Shown in pieces: positions 49,311 through 62,935 of a stretch of 64,000 nt of DNA. The stretch is from Lineus longissimus (Eukaryota; Nemertea; Pilidiophora; Heteronemertea; Lineidae), in contig NC_088325.1 of assembly GCF_910592395.1 (NCBI RefSeq), forward strand, positions 2,695,501 to 2,759,500, read 5' to 3'. The notes under the pieces are model-generated. The model searched no databases. It was not told the DNA's origin and worked only from the letters and a program-made list of their open reading frames with translations. Position numbers and translations under genes: made by a program. Position 1 is the stretch's first letter, and every line of letters begins with the position of its first letter.

Positions 49311-51946
49311 TTATTATTATTATTAAAAAACACTTCTATAGCGCCCTATTCATAAAAGCAATGCTCTAAGGCGCTTTACATTTAAAACATTCATTCATCA
49401 CAGACATGACATACGAAATATAAAAACACAGCTCCGAAAGTTAAGAAATACTATAATGTTGCCTAAAAAGATGTGTCTTTAAACGACCCTTTAAAGATTG
49501 AACACTTGGTGACCCTTTGATCCTTACCGGCAGTGCATTCCACAGACCAGGAGCAACTTGTCCCAATGACCTCGAGCCGTATCTTTTAGTGCGAGTCCTT
49601 GGCACAGACGAGAGGCCCTGGTCCGCGGAACGCAACTGCCGGTTTAGCACATGCACATTGTACGATAAAGCATCAGCTTGAACTGAATACGTAAGTGGAC
49701 AGGCAACCAGTGCAACCCCTGAAGAACTGGTGTAATGTGATCACGCTTCTTTGCACCGGTTACAAGTCGGGCCGCTGTGTTCTGCACCTTTTGGAGTCTT
49801 TTCAAATGATTGTCAGCTATACCATACAGGAGGCTGTTGGCATAGTCCAGTCTGGAGATGACAGTAGCCTGGACAAGAGACTTGCATGCTGCATCTTTGA
49901 GGAATGGCTTAATGCGACTGATATTATGCATATGAAAGTGACAGACACTTGACACATTGTTTACATGCTTTTCCATGGTGAGACCCGAATCCAGAAAAAA
50001 ACACCTAGGATTTTTACACAGGATGATGGTTTTACACTGCAGTTTCCAATTGTTATGTCAAGGTTCAGCTCTTTAACAATACTTTCAAGGTGTTTAGGAA
50101 AGAAGATGGCAAAGACAGTCTTGACGTCATTTTGAGATAGACCATTTGCGATTAGCCACGGCTTTAACTCTCGGACGCATGATTCGATGGCCTGGATAGC
50201 AGAAGATATATCCTTCACTCTGACAACTACGTAGTCTTGGCCATCGTCTGCGTAAAGGTGGTATCTCAGGTTGAACTTTCGCAAAATGTCGCCGATAGGT
50301 TTGGTATACATGCAGTACAACTTTGGCCCTAAAACTGATCCCTGAGGGACGCCATACTTAATGGACCGCTGGTCAGACACATTATCGCCAATTCGAACCG
50401 ACTGGACCCGCTCAGTCAAGTAAGACCGAAACCATGCAAGGGCCGCACCTTCTATACCAAAAGAATACTCCAACCGCTTCAGCAAGATGGTATGCTAAAT
50501 GGTATCAAAAGCTGATGACATATCTAACATCAATAGAAGAACGACATCACCCTTGTCTAACCCATACATCACATCTGATTGAACTTTGATAAGTGCAGTC
50601 TCCGTGGAATGGTAGGGCCTATACGCAGACTGCAATTGATCATGAAGACAATGAGTGTTGAGGTGGTCGCTCAGCTGTGATGCAACTACTTTCTCCAACA
50701 CTTTGGAAACAAAGGGAAGGTTAGAGACAGGTCTGTAATTTTTCAATTCTTCCTTCTCCCACCCTGGCTTCTTTGAGAGTGGCCGAATGTGTGCCGTTTT
50801 TAAGTCCGTTGGAACATCAGAGTTGGCTAAGGAGGAATTTACGATTGATGTTATGGATGGTAATAATTCATTTATACAGGATTTTAACAACCATGTTGGT
50901 ATGGGGTCGAGATCACATGACTTGCTTGCCGATTTAAGGATAACTTTCTTCACCTCCACCTCTGAACTGCGGAGAAACCTGTAAACTTTGTACCAGCAAA
51001 TGCAACATCGCTGACAATGGGGTCAGGCAGGCTGGATGGAGAATGGGAATCCCGAAGGCTCGAACGGATGCGCTCAACTTTGTTCAAGTAAAAATCATTG
51101 AACCTATTAGCCAATGACCTTTGGCTGGTATGAGTGGGGAGCACAACATCTTTGGATTTTCCAAGGAGTTTTCCAGCAAGCCTAAACACCGCCCCCTGAT
51201 CGCGACCACAATCCTCGACCTTAGTAGAAAATAATACTCTTTTTTACTCTCAACCAAAAGTCGATTGACACTGGCACATTGTTCACGAAAGATCTGATGG
51301 TCTACGGTTAGCCCCGTTTGTCTCCATTTCCTCTCAAGTTTCCGTCGCTTCTGTTTAGCATCCCGAAGTGAATCCGTATACCAAGGAGCGTGTGGACGAA
51401 GTGAGATTGTCTTTGTTTGCTCAGGAGCGTGCTGATCCAAAGTTGCGGCAAAAAGTGAATTGTAATTGCTGACTTTTTCTGCTGTGGACCCCACCTCTAG
51501 AATTACGTTCTCACTGTTAGTGCTAAGGTCAGCTGCAAAGCTGGGGATGTCGATTGACCTCAACTTCCGGAAAGTGACCGACTTACGTGATGCGTCTGGC
51601 ACAGAAGAAAAAACTCAGTGCGAAATGGACTGCAAAATGATCACGAGTAGGTTTTCCAAAGGATTTGCAGAAACCCGGGTCTGACACAGTTGGCGGACGG
51701 TGAAGAAACGAGTTATCCTCCCGCGTGATCACCACATCGAGCAATTGACCCCAATAGTGTGTCGGGTCCTTGACATGTTGCACCAGACCAGCAGCTTCCA
51801 ATGAACTTCGAAAGACAGCCGCATTGGTACACTTGTCGTCATCTAGATGAAAATTTGTGTCACCCAAAATGAGCACAGGATCCTGGATGCGAATGTATCG
51901 GTCCAAGAAAGACGTCCATTCCTCAAAGAACGTCGACACCTTTAGC
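49311..51946 (-). mobile_element. CR1-type LINE with partial endonuclease, in U9 spacer
   Basis: Lies on the minus strand and splits the 54-codon TATA module (AATGGTCAAC | insertion | TGACGTCATC). The 3' end is a (TAA)n tail at 49311. From 51939 the frame reads VLILGDTNFHLDD and VVITREDNSF (end of the apurinic-type endonuclease) with FGKPTRDHFAVHF. Then come LVESKKEYYFLLRS, LMLDMSSAFDTI, IKYGVPQGSVLGP, RYHLYADDGQDY (catalytic DD near 50255), SRLDYANSLLYGI and DHITPVLQGLHWLPVHLRI, broken by several frameshifts and stops. The 5' end is truncated. It differs clearly in sequence from the 39583 element, so these are separate families. Confidence 0.85.
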
Positions 51947-53088
51947 TTGACGTCATCAACCCGGTTATTCAGACCTCAAAACAGACGGGCAACTCCCGTT
52001 ATGACCAGAGCTGCTGATGCCAGATTTTATATGCACCCAGCGAAGATTTTTCAATTAGGCACCAGAAAATCTCTATCAATGTCAAGAAAGCACCTGACCA
52101 CGAACGATTAATGACTTCCTTCGGATCTCCGAACATCAACCGAGAGATTGACATCTGACACATATCATTTGATTCGGTAAGGTAGATTTAGGCAAAAAGC
52201 AAGCTCGCATTCAAAGATCGATAAAGTCGACTTTGTTTACATTTGATTCGGGCGAAACCACGGTCATTTGAATATTAAATACTCTAAATAAGCAAATAGG
52301 CTGAATAAGTAATGAATGCATTCCAAATCTTCCCTAAATCCGAATGCATGCATTTGAATTACGAGATATGACTTCATAGAACATTTTCCATTGGGTGTAT
52401 AAAAATAATGACCCGATCGGCTGTACGTGACTGTATGTGACTCTGCAGACAACTTGGCAAGACCTAAAGAATAATCTAGTCCAAGAAACCTCGACCCTGT
52501 CCGCCGCAAAGCAGAGGGTCGAGGAAGCCTCATTGATTTACCCGAGACGAACCATACATTTTCATTTCTTACAGTGGATGCACTGCCATACGAAACGCTC
52601 TGGTATTGCAGATTATTCACCTGGATGGAGGTGACCCATCCCACAGAAAAACACGTGGCCGGACACCGGAATCTTACGCCCCCAAATCGAGTTCATGACG
52701 AGTTCATTGCCGTCAAGTACTCGTCTCTGTAATGAGTGAATGGAGGAGACTGGTGAAAGAGTCTAAGAATAATCTAGAACAGAAGAAAACTGAAATCACA
52801 AAGTTTGATGAATATTTATAGACTTTCCATTCCTCGTGGCGCGGTTGGCATCTTTAGATTTCCGTTGCGACTATCAAGACCAACTCATACCAGTTCGCCC
52901 ACACCAGTCTCCCTGGAGTCATGAATTTACAGCTTGTGAATTCTCAGTTCTAGTTGATGTTGTTGTTTTCTCAAGCAATTGATATAGCCTATAGGTCTTC
53001 GATGATTCTGTGTGATCTGCTTCCTCGGAAATCCTACTCGAATGGTTTTATTAATTTCTGTGATGGCCAAACCTCTCGAAGCGTTTTG

Positions 53089-54514
53089 CTAACCCACTGG
53101 CGTAAACCGCCTAGCGTATTTTATTTTCTCATTGCTTTGTCCTTTACCCATATGTTTAATTGTCCGTACGGGTGATAATAGATCGCTATTAGGTAGCATT
53201 ACTATTCTGCGTTCTTTTCGATATTTACTTTGTTTCCACGGTATCCAAATATGCAAATTACTGACCGAAACAATGCTCACCTTATTAATCTTTGTTACAA
53301 TTTTCAAAGGGGCCAGAGGAGAGCATATGTCTCTGATAAATGTTACACTGGAAAGTAAGTTTTTGTTTATATGTGAAAATAAAAGCGTTGATTCCTTTCG
53401 ATAGTCCGAAAAGTGAAAAGTTTGTACAAACGGGACCAACAACACTTCCAACCGCATTCTCGGTTGAGGAAAGACACGATATAGTGCAAGGAATCCTTTC
53501 TTTATCCTTTTATAGAATAAGATATGACCTTGTCGACTTACGAAATAACGTCGTTGGGCAATGCGTTCTAAACTTAACCAAATATACAGTTCAAAAAGTG
53601 CATTCTGCCCGCGTATCCAAGTTATATTAAATATGGAGAGAAAAGGACGACGATAGCTTCTTTGACAGCGCCAGCTATTACAAAGATGTTTTTTAAGACA
53701 ATTGGCATGCCAATTGTACAATGTTTAGTTGAACATGGGTGATGACGAGGTAGGATTATTGTGTGAAAATGACGAGTTGATATCTCAAACAACTTCAGTA
53801 CAACCGGTTGGTTTCCACTCTCCTGGCGCACGTAGTAGAGCAGCAATAATTTCCCGTAGCGAATATCACTGAACATTTTACTAAAACGAGAGGAAACAGA
53901 CGCATTATGAACGAGTGCGTAAACATTCCTTTGTTCAGGTTGGTAGACAAGTATATTTCTGAAGGCATGAACATGTCCTCTATCATGTCGATGAACAAAT
54001 AGTATCGAATTAGAATTGTCGTCAAACATAAACAGCCTGGCTTCATATTTACTCAAAATGACCGATACGGGGGGTTTGAAAACGACTGGTTCAGAAACTC
54101 TGTACGTTTGGGTTCTTTTTTCCTGAAAGAGCAGTTGTTAAAGTGTAAGTAGATGAGATGAGAGCTGCACTGCTTTTCATTCCTGTTACCACAGTACAGT
54201 GAGCCTTTAACCAGGGACCCAGATTTTTCTGTACGGAATGGTATATGGTATGATTTACTGCCACAATTAGTATCATATTTGACTTTGAGACAGATTTTAC
54301 CTTAACCACGATCGAGTTTTGGCATGTGATAAAACCTTACCTCTAGTTGATACATAAGCCATCCTGTAGTAAACGTTACATCCTCCCTCTCCAAACATGT
54401 TGCCTTCTCACTGTGCAGTCGACAAACATCGCCGCCATTATGCCCTGGAGTGTTAATAGTTTTGCAACTTAGCACCAAAAAGCAAACAAATGCGCAATGA
54501 CACCTCGACCGCAT
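53089..54514 (-). pseudogene. array gene U10, one-base frameshift
   Basis: Exon 1 (54514-54341) is open, and exon 2 from 54122 has the in-frame six-C run. The frame breaks near 53660, where U10 has GCTTCTTTGACAGC against GCTTCCTTTGACAG in U11 (one base lost), and stops at 53622. The rest is open in the next frame (53721-53089) to TPVG. A six-base duplication (GATGAGATGAGAG) lies in the intron. U10 and U11 are otherwise very similar. Confidence 0.55.
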
Positions 54515-54842
54515 GTTTTTATCAGCAAAACTTGGCTGAATTATTTCTCGATCATATGTAACCTTCTTGTAAATCCTACTTTGGGTTGGGACCATTGTCA
54601 GTTATTGCCGAAAATATACGAGACCACTATATTAAGCACAGGGTATGATCATGACCACTTGGCAGTATTAATAAACGTTGCATTAATTCATCCAACATCT
54701 TGACCTATTCAATCAAAGATCTGATTAGCTTTTTCAAACAACAACATTTCAACATGAGAGAGCATCAGAACTATTTCTGTGAAGCTGAAATAGTGCGGAT
54801 ATTTTACAAATAATGCAATTTTATAACAAGCGTTAATGCCGG

Positions 54843-55005
54843 TGTAGAAGTTTAAAATGTCCTAGGATAAAATGTCCGGGAACAAAGGATTATATTATGC
54901 GCTGAGCTATTGACGGTCATTGCCTCTATAGAACCATATGCCATAATCTGTCAGAATACAATAGGCCCGGACACTTTTTCTAGGGGGACAGTTTTTACTT
55001 TTACA
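54843..55005. mobile_element. CCGG-flanked MITE in U10
   Basis: A 163-bp copy, with CCGG at 54839-54842 and 55006-55009, nearly identical to the U9 copy. Confidence 0.8.
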
Positions 55006-55736
55006 CCGGCTATAAATGTACAAGAATTACAATAAAACACACCGTGGCAACACCTTGGATACTTTTATTGAATTTCCCAATTGTAAGCAACATATTGGCA
55101 CTGATCGTTCGGCCGGACAATTCATCTGGGTATTTCCGAGTATGATTAGGACAAGCGAACATTGCCGAAAGGGAGAGGACTAAACTGAATGGGAGACTGC
55201 CGTACGAACGCACAAACTGATTCCAAACATGCTCGCTGCAGTGACAGCAAACACTCCACAAGTTGAACCTCTGTCCGAGATGCCACTTCAAAGTTTATAT
55301 TTCATTCCTTTATACTTCATTTTTGCCATCTATAGTCGATCCTTTTATCACTTGAATTACCCTGAAACAGCGTAGTAATTCAAATTACTATACCGGCTAC
55401 TGGCCGCCGGATATTGACAATAGACCCGACGAAATTCTTTGTTGGTTGGTGAAATTAAGGGGCGAATGGTTTGAAAGCCGCTGCTGTACAGTTTTTTTTG
55501 AAAATGTTGCTAACGAATCTTAAAATTTCCTGCGTCATTATATCATGTGAAGAACGAAATCAATATGCAGAGGTTTAGAGTTTTTCTAACAATTTTTTCC
55601 CATTTTTGGCCAACCCGGTATCATATGGAACATGTTGTAGTTTTTTCTCTAAACTCGTGAGTGCCAGGAAGGCAATGGGAATCAAATTCTGCATTCACAG
55701 GTCGGTAAGTAACGGCATTCGCATGGTATTGGGTGC

Positions 55737-56040
55737 CTACATACCGTCGACGTAACCGCTCACATACCGATCCCGATGGCCAAGTGACCCAGGCGTCCGC
55801 CTCAGAAATGGAAGATCGAGCAGTCGTGGTAGTCGAAGGTACATCGTGCGTTATGAAATTTGGCACTGTATACATATGTACTTTTGATAATCACCTATGC
55901 GCCGTCGACGTAACCGCAATAGCTCACCTACCGATCCCGATGGCCCAGTGGACCAGGCGACCGCTTCATAAATTGAAGGTCGAGCAGTCGCTGGAGTCGA
56001 AGGTACACCGTGCTTTATGGAATGTGGCACTCTACTATCA
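55737..56040 (+). repeat. tandem pair of tRNA-SINE heads in U10 spacer
   Basis: Close copy of 23245-23545 (U3), including the same open frame (55733-56161), with TGGCCCAGTGG near 55940. The match continues beyond the SINE, marking U3 and U10 spacers as one lineage. Confidence 0.55.
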
Positions 56041-57435
56041 AAACACTCTCACTGGTTCAGGCAATGAGGCTACGCATCGCTTTATTGATCAACAGAAACA
56101 CAATATTTTTTTCACGATGTTGTATACGATATCTCACCTGCATCGATTGAGTACGGATTGAAACTGAATGCTGTATTTTTGGGAGAAAATGACTTCTAGA
56201 AAAAAAGATATCGGGTGTACCCCTTCGCCAAAAAAGTACGGAGCGTTAACCCGAAATTCATGAAAGATGGAATTTTTAAATTTTGCATCAAAATATTATC
56301 GATGGGTGCTTGTAGTTTCAAAGATTTCGGTATTTCTTCTCTCTTGTAGTGAGGGAAACAAGAAATACATGCATATAGTCGAAGTTTAATGTTGACATTG
56401 CGAGGAGTTCTGAATGCTTATACATTTACAAACTTTCAAAAAATGACTTCTTAAAACAAGTTTAATAAACATTTTAAAATAATAATTTGCCATATGATGC
56501 AAAACCTTCATAAATCGTCAGAAAAGTTTTTAAGACAAGAAAAATGAGTACTCAAATGAACAACGTTTCCATGGAAACCGAACGGCTCCACCAGTTAGAC
56601 CAATTATGATTCGCAAAATGCACATGGCCGTACCGGTTTATGTCAACACATTCACTCAAAACGTTGTAAAATGATGACTTTATCCAATTGCAACTTTTTC
56701 CATTTGGTGTATGTATACAAATAATCACCCGATCGACTGTATGAGACTGTCTGTTACCCGGCACACAGCTAGGCTAGACCTAAAGAATAATCTAGTGCAG
56801 GTAATCTGGACCCTATCCGCCGCAAAGTAGAGGGTCGAGGAAGCCACGTTGATTTACCCGGGGCAAGCCATACATTTTCAGTGCGCTGATATGATGGATG
56901 TACTGTCATACGAAGTGCTCTGGTATTGCAGATTTTTCACTTGGATCGAGGTTACCCATCATACAAAAACACCGGAATCTTACGGCCCTAAATCGATTTC
57001 ATGACGAGTTCATTGCCGTCAAGTACTCGTCTCTGTAATACGTGAATGGAGGAGATGGGCGAAAGAGTCTAAGAATAATCTATAACAGAAGAAAACTGAA
57101 ATCACAAAGTTTGATAAATATTTATAGACTTTCCATTATGACCAACAGCCCCAATTCCACAATCTATCATGTGCCACCTCCAATTCCCCGTGGCGCAATT
57201 GGCATCTTTAGATTTCGGTTGCCACTATCAAGACCATCAGTTCGCCCACACCAGTCTCGCTTGAGTCATGAATTCACAGCTTGTGAATTCTCAGTTCTAG
57301 TTGATGTTGTTGTTTGCCCACGCAAATGATATAGCCTATAGGTCTTCGATGATTCTGTGTGATCTGCTTCCTCGGAAATCCTACTCGAATGGTTTTATTA
57401 ATTTCTGTGATGGCCAAACCTCTCGAAGCGTTTTG

Positions 57436-58858
57436 CTAACCAACTGGGGTAAACCGCCTAGCGTATTTTGTTGTCTCCTTGCTCTGTCCTTTACCCATAT
57501 CTTTAATTGTCCGTACGGGTGACAATAGAACGCTATAAGGTAGCAGTACTATTCTGCATTCTCTTCGATATTTACTTTGTTTCCACGGTATCCAAGTATG
57601 CAAATTACTGACCGAAACAATGGTCACCTTATTAATCTTTGTAACAATTTTCAAAGGGGCCAGAGGAGAGCATATGTCTCTGATAAATGTTACACTGGAA
57701 AGTAAGTTTTTGTTTATATGTGAAAATAAAATCGTTGATTCCTTTCGATAGTCCAAAAAGTGAAAAGTATGTACAAACGGGACCAACAACACTTCCAACC
57801 GCATTCTCGGCTGAGGAAAGACACGATATAGTGCAAGGAATCCTTTCTTTATCCTTTTATAGAATAAGATATGACCTTGTCGACTTACGAAATAACGTCG
57901 TTGGGCAATGCGTTTTAAACTTTGCCAAATATACAGTTCAAAAAGTGCATTCTGCCCGCGTATCCAAGTTATATTAAATATGGAGAGAAAAGGACGACGA
58001 TAGCTTCCTTTGACAGCGCCAGCTATTACAATGATGTTTTTTAAGACACTTGGCATGCCAATTGTACAATGTTTAGTTGAACATGGGTGATGACGAGGTA
58101 GGATTATTGTGTGAAAATGACGAGTTGATATCTCAAACAACTTAAGTACAACCGGTTGGTTTCCACTTTCCTGGCGCACGTAGTAGAGCAGCAATAATTT
58201 CCCGTAGCGAATATCACTGAACATTTTACTAAAACGAGAGGAAACAGACGCATTATGAACGAGTGCGTAAACATTCCTTTGTTCAGGTTGGTAGACAAGT
58301 ATATTTCTTAAGGCATGAACATGTCCTCTATCATGTCGATGAACAAATAGTATCGAATTAGAATTGTCGTCAAACATAAACAGCCTGGCTTCATATTTAC
58401 TCAAAATGACTGATACGGGGGGGGTTGAAAACGACTGGTTCAGAAACTCTGTACGTTTGGGTTCTTTTTTCCTGAAAGAGCAGTTGTTAAAGTGTAAGTA
58501 GATGAGAGCTGCACTGCTTTTCATTCCTGTTACCACAGTACAGTGAGCCTTTAACCAGGGACCCAGAAACTTCTGTACGGAATGCCATATGGTATGATTT
58601 ACTGCCCCAATTAGTATCATATTTGACTTTGAGACATATTTTAGCTATACCACGATCGAGTTTTGGCATGTGATAAAACCTTACCTCTAGTTGATACATA
58701 AGCCATCCTGTAGTAAACGTTACATCCTCCCTCTCCAAACATGTTGCCTTCTCACTATGCATTCGGCAAACATGGCCGTCATTATGCCCTGGGGTGTTAA
58801 TAGTTTTGCAACTTAGCACCAAAAAGCAAACAAATGCGCAATGACACCTCGACCGCAT
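57436..58858 (-). pseudogene. array gene U11, open except for a C-run shift
   Basis: Exon 1 (58858-58685) is open, with one change in the Cys segment (HVCRMHSEK). Exon 2 starts at 58471. The C-run (about 58427-58434) has eight C with one adjacent T lost, a net +1, so the spliced frame slips as in U9. From there to TPVG at 57436 there is no stop (394 codons counted from 58620 in the intron). Confidence 0.5.
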
Positions 58859-59934
58859 GTTTTTGTCAGCAAAACTTCGCTGAATTATTTCTCGATCATG
58901 TGTAACCTTTTTGTAAAACCTGCTTTGGGTTGGGACCATTGTCAGTTATTACCGAAAATGTACGAGACCACTATATAAAAGACAAGGCATGGTCATGACC
59001 ACTAGGCAGTATTAATCAACGTTGCATTAATTCATCCAACATCTTGACCTAATTCAATCAAAGATCTGATTGGCTTTTTTCAAACAACAACATTTCAACA
59101 TGAGAGAGCATCAGAACTATTTCTGAGAAGCCGAAATAGTGCCGATATTTTACAAATACATGTAATTCAATTTTATAACAAACATTATTGCCGGCTGTTA
59201 CTGTAGAAGAATTATAATAAAACACACCGTGGCAACACCTTGGATACTTTTATTGAATTTCCCATTTGCAAGCAACAAGTTGGCGATGATCGTTCTGCTG
59301 GACAATTGATCCGGGTATTTCCGAGTATGATTAGGACAAGCGAACATTGCCGAAAGGAAGAGGACTAAACTGAATAAGAGACTGTCGTACGAACACACAA
59401 ACTGAATCCAAACATTCTCGCGCGCTGCAGTGACGGCAAACTCTCCACAAGTTGAACCTTTGCCCGAGATGCCACTTCAAAGTTTATATTTCATTCCTTT
59501 ATACTTCATTTTTGCCATTTATAGTCGATCCTTTTATCACTTGAATAACCCTGAAACAGCGTGGTAATTCAAATTACTATACCGGCTACTGGTCGCTGGA
59601 TATTGAACATAGACCCGACGAAAATCTTTGTTGGTTGGTGAAATTAAGGGGCGAATGGTTTGAAAGCCGCTGCTGTACAGGTTGTTTTGAAAATATTGCT
59701 AACGAATCTTAAAATTTCCTGAGTCATTATATCATGTGAAGAACGAAATCAATATGCAGAGGTTTAGAGTTTTTCTAACAATTTTTTCCCATTTTTGGCC
59801 CACCCGGTATCATAACGAAATTGTTGTAGTTTCTTCTCAAAACTCGTGAGTGCCAGGAAGGCAGCGGGAATCAAATTCTCCATTCAAAAGTCAGTAAGAA
59901 ATAGCATTCGCATGGTATTGGGAGCCTACATGCC

Positions 59935-60050
59935 GTCGACGTAACCGCTCACATACCGATCCCGATGGCCCAGTGGCTCAGGCGTCCGCCTCAGAAATGG
60001 AAGGTCGAGCAGTCGTGAGAGTCGAAGGTACACCGTGCTTTATGAAATGA
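59935..60050 (+). repeat. tRNA-SINE head in U11 spacer
   Basis: A-box-like TGGCCCAGTGG at 59966-59976, single copy, matching the U6 spacer almost base for base. Confidence 0.5.
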
Positions 60051-61520
60051 GGCACTCTTCTATTAAAACAATCGCCCTGGTTCAGGCAATGAGGCTACGC
60101 ATCGCTTTATTGATCAACAGAAAGATAATGTGTTTTTCAGGATGTTTGTCCGATATCTCACATGAATCAATCAAGTGTGGATTGAAACTAAAAGCTGTAT
60201 TGTTGGGAGACAATGCCTACTAGAAAATTCTTCTTTTACTCTCTTGTAGTGAGGGAAACAAGAAATACATACGTGTAGTCCAAGTTTAATGTTATCATTG
60301 CGACGAGTTGTAAATGCTTATACATTTACAAACTTTCAAAAAAATGACTTCTTAAAAAAAGCTTACGCATTTTAAAATAATAATTTGCCATATGATATAA
60401 AACCTTCATAAATCGTCAGAAAGGTTTTATAGACAAGAAATATGAGTACTCAAATGAGCAACGTTTCCATGTAAACCGATCGGCTCCACATTTTCGACCA
60501 ATTATGATTCGCAAAATGCATATGGCTGTACCAATTTCATGTCAACACATTCACTCTGAAGGTTGTAAAATGATGACTTTATCCAATGGCCACTTTTTCC
60601 ATTGGGTTTATAAAAATAATGACCCGATTGACTGTATGAGACTGCCTGTTACTCTGCAGACAACTAGGCTAGACCAAAAGAATAATCTAGTCCAGGTAAC
60701 CTCGACCCTATCCGCCGCAAAGCAGATGGTCGAGGAAGCCTCGTTGATTTACCCGAGGTGAACCATACATTTTCAGTGCATACAGTAGATGCATTGTCAT
60801 ATCAAGCGCTCTGGTATTGTAGATTATTCACTTGGATGGAGGTGACCCATCCTATAGAAAAACACGTGGCCGGACACCGTAATCTTACGCCCCCAAATCG
60901 AGTTCATGACGAGTTCATTGCCGTCAAGTACTCGTCTCTGTAATGAGTGAATGGAGGAGACTGGTGAACGAGTCTAAGAATAATCTAGAATAGAAGAAAA
61001 CTGAAATCACAAAGTTTGATGAATATTTATAGACTTTCCATTATGACCAACAGCCCCAATTCCAACTCATTATCAATCCAACTCAGTTCAGGTGATCAAT
61101 AAACTAGAGGCCGTACACAACTCCTGCTGCATTGTTTAATTTGTTCGTCCCAGATTTTCCATCCGTCTGGGAAAGGACAAGAACTCATCTCAGTTTGAAG
61201 TCAGCCCACTTCAACATGACCAACAGCCCCAATTCATCAATCTATCATGTGCCACCTCCAATTCCCCGTGGCGCATTTGGCATCTTTATATTTCCGTTGA
61301 CACTATCAAGACCAACTCATACCAGTTCGCCCACACCAGTCTCCCTGGAGTCATGAATTCACAGCTTGTGAATTCTCAGTTCTAGCTTATGTTGTTGTTT
61401 GCCCTCGCAATTGATATAGCTTATAGGCCTTCGGTGATTCTCTGTGATCTGCTTCCTTGGAAATCCAACTCGAATGGTTTTACTAATTTCTGTGATGGCC
61501 AAACCTCTCGAAGCGTTCTG

Positions 61521-62935
61521 CTAACCAACTGGCGTAAACTGCCTAGCGTATTTTATTGCCTCCTTACTCTGTCCTTTACCCATATCTTTAATTGTCCGTA
61601 CTGGTGATAATAGAACGCTATTAGGTAGCATTACTATTCTGTATTCTGTTCGATATTTCCGCGGTATCCCAATATGCCATTTTCTGACCGAAACAATGGT
61701 CACCTTATTAATCTTTGTTACAGTTTTCAAAGGAGCAAGAGGAGAGCATATGTCTCTGATAAATGTTACACGGGAAAATACGTTTTTGTTTTTATATGAA
61801 AATAAAAGCGTTGATTCCTTTCGATTGTTCGAAGAGTGGAAAAAAAATATATACTGGACCGACAACACTTCCAACAGCATTCTCGGTTGAGGAAAGACAC
61901 GATATAGTGCAAGGAATCTTTTCTTTAACCTTTTACAGAATAAGATGTGACCTTGTCGACTTACGAAAGAATATTCTTGGACATTGATTTCTAAACTTTG
62001 CCAATTATTCAGTTCAAAAAGCGCGTTTTGCCCGCGTATCCAAGTTATATTAAAAATGGAGAGAAAAGGACGACGATAGCTTCCTATGACAGCGGCAGCT
62101 ATTACTAAGATGTTTTTCAAGACAATCGGCACGCTAAAAATACAATGTTTAGTTGAACATGGGTGATGACGAGGTAGGATTATTGTGTGTAAATGACGAG
62201 TTGATATATCAAACAACTTAAGTACAACCGGTTTGTATCCACTTTCCCGGCGCACGTAGTAGAGCAACGATAATTTCCCGTTGACAACATGACTGACCAT
62301 TTGGCAAAAACGAGAGGAAACAGACACATTACCTACGAGTGCGTAAACATTCCTTTGTTCAGGTTGGTAGACAAGTATATTTCTTAAAGCATGAACATGT
62401 CATCGATCATCTCGATGAACAAATAGTATCGAATTAGAATTGTCGTCAAACATAAACAGCCTGGCATCATATTTACTCAAAATGACTGATACGGGGGGGG
62501 GTTTGAAAACGACTGGTTCAGAAATTTGGTACGTGTGGGTTCTTTTTTCCTGAAAGAGCAGTTGTTAAAGTGTAAGTAGATGAGAGCTGCACTGCTTTTC
62601 AATCTTGTTACCACAGTACAGTCAGCCTTTAACCAGGGACCCAGAAACTTCTGGACGGAATGCCATATGGTATGATTTACTGCCACAATTTGTATCATAT
62701 TTGACTTGAGATGGATTTTTGCTATACCACGATCGAGACTTGGCATGTGATAAAACCTTACCTCTAGTTGATACATAAGCCATCCTCTAGTAATCGTTAC
62801 ATCTTCCCTCTCCAAACATGTTGCCTTTTCACTGTGCAGTCGGCAAACATGGCCGCCATTATGCCCTGGGGTATTAATAGTTTTGCAACTTAGCACCAAA
62901 AAGCAAACAAATGCGCAATGACACCTCGACGGCAA
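61521..62935 (-). pseudogene. array gene U12, start codon lost and nonsense
   Basis: The usual ATG at 62935 is TTG (NNLPSRCHCAFVC), although the rest of exon 1 to the donor at 62762 is intact. Exon 2 begins at 62539. The C-run has nine C, which keeps frame, but the GGA of DRGHVHAL is TGA (near 62396), stopping the first repeat. From 62327 the frame is open to TPVG at 61521. Confidence 0.55.
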
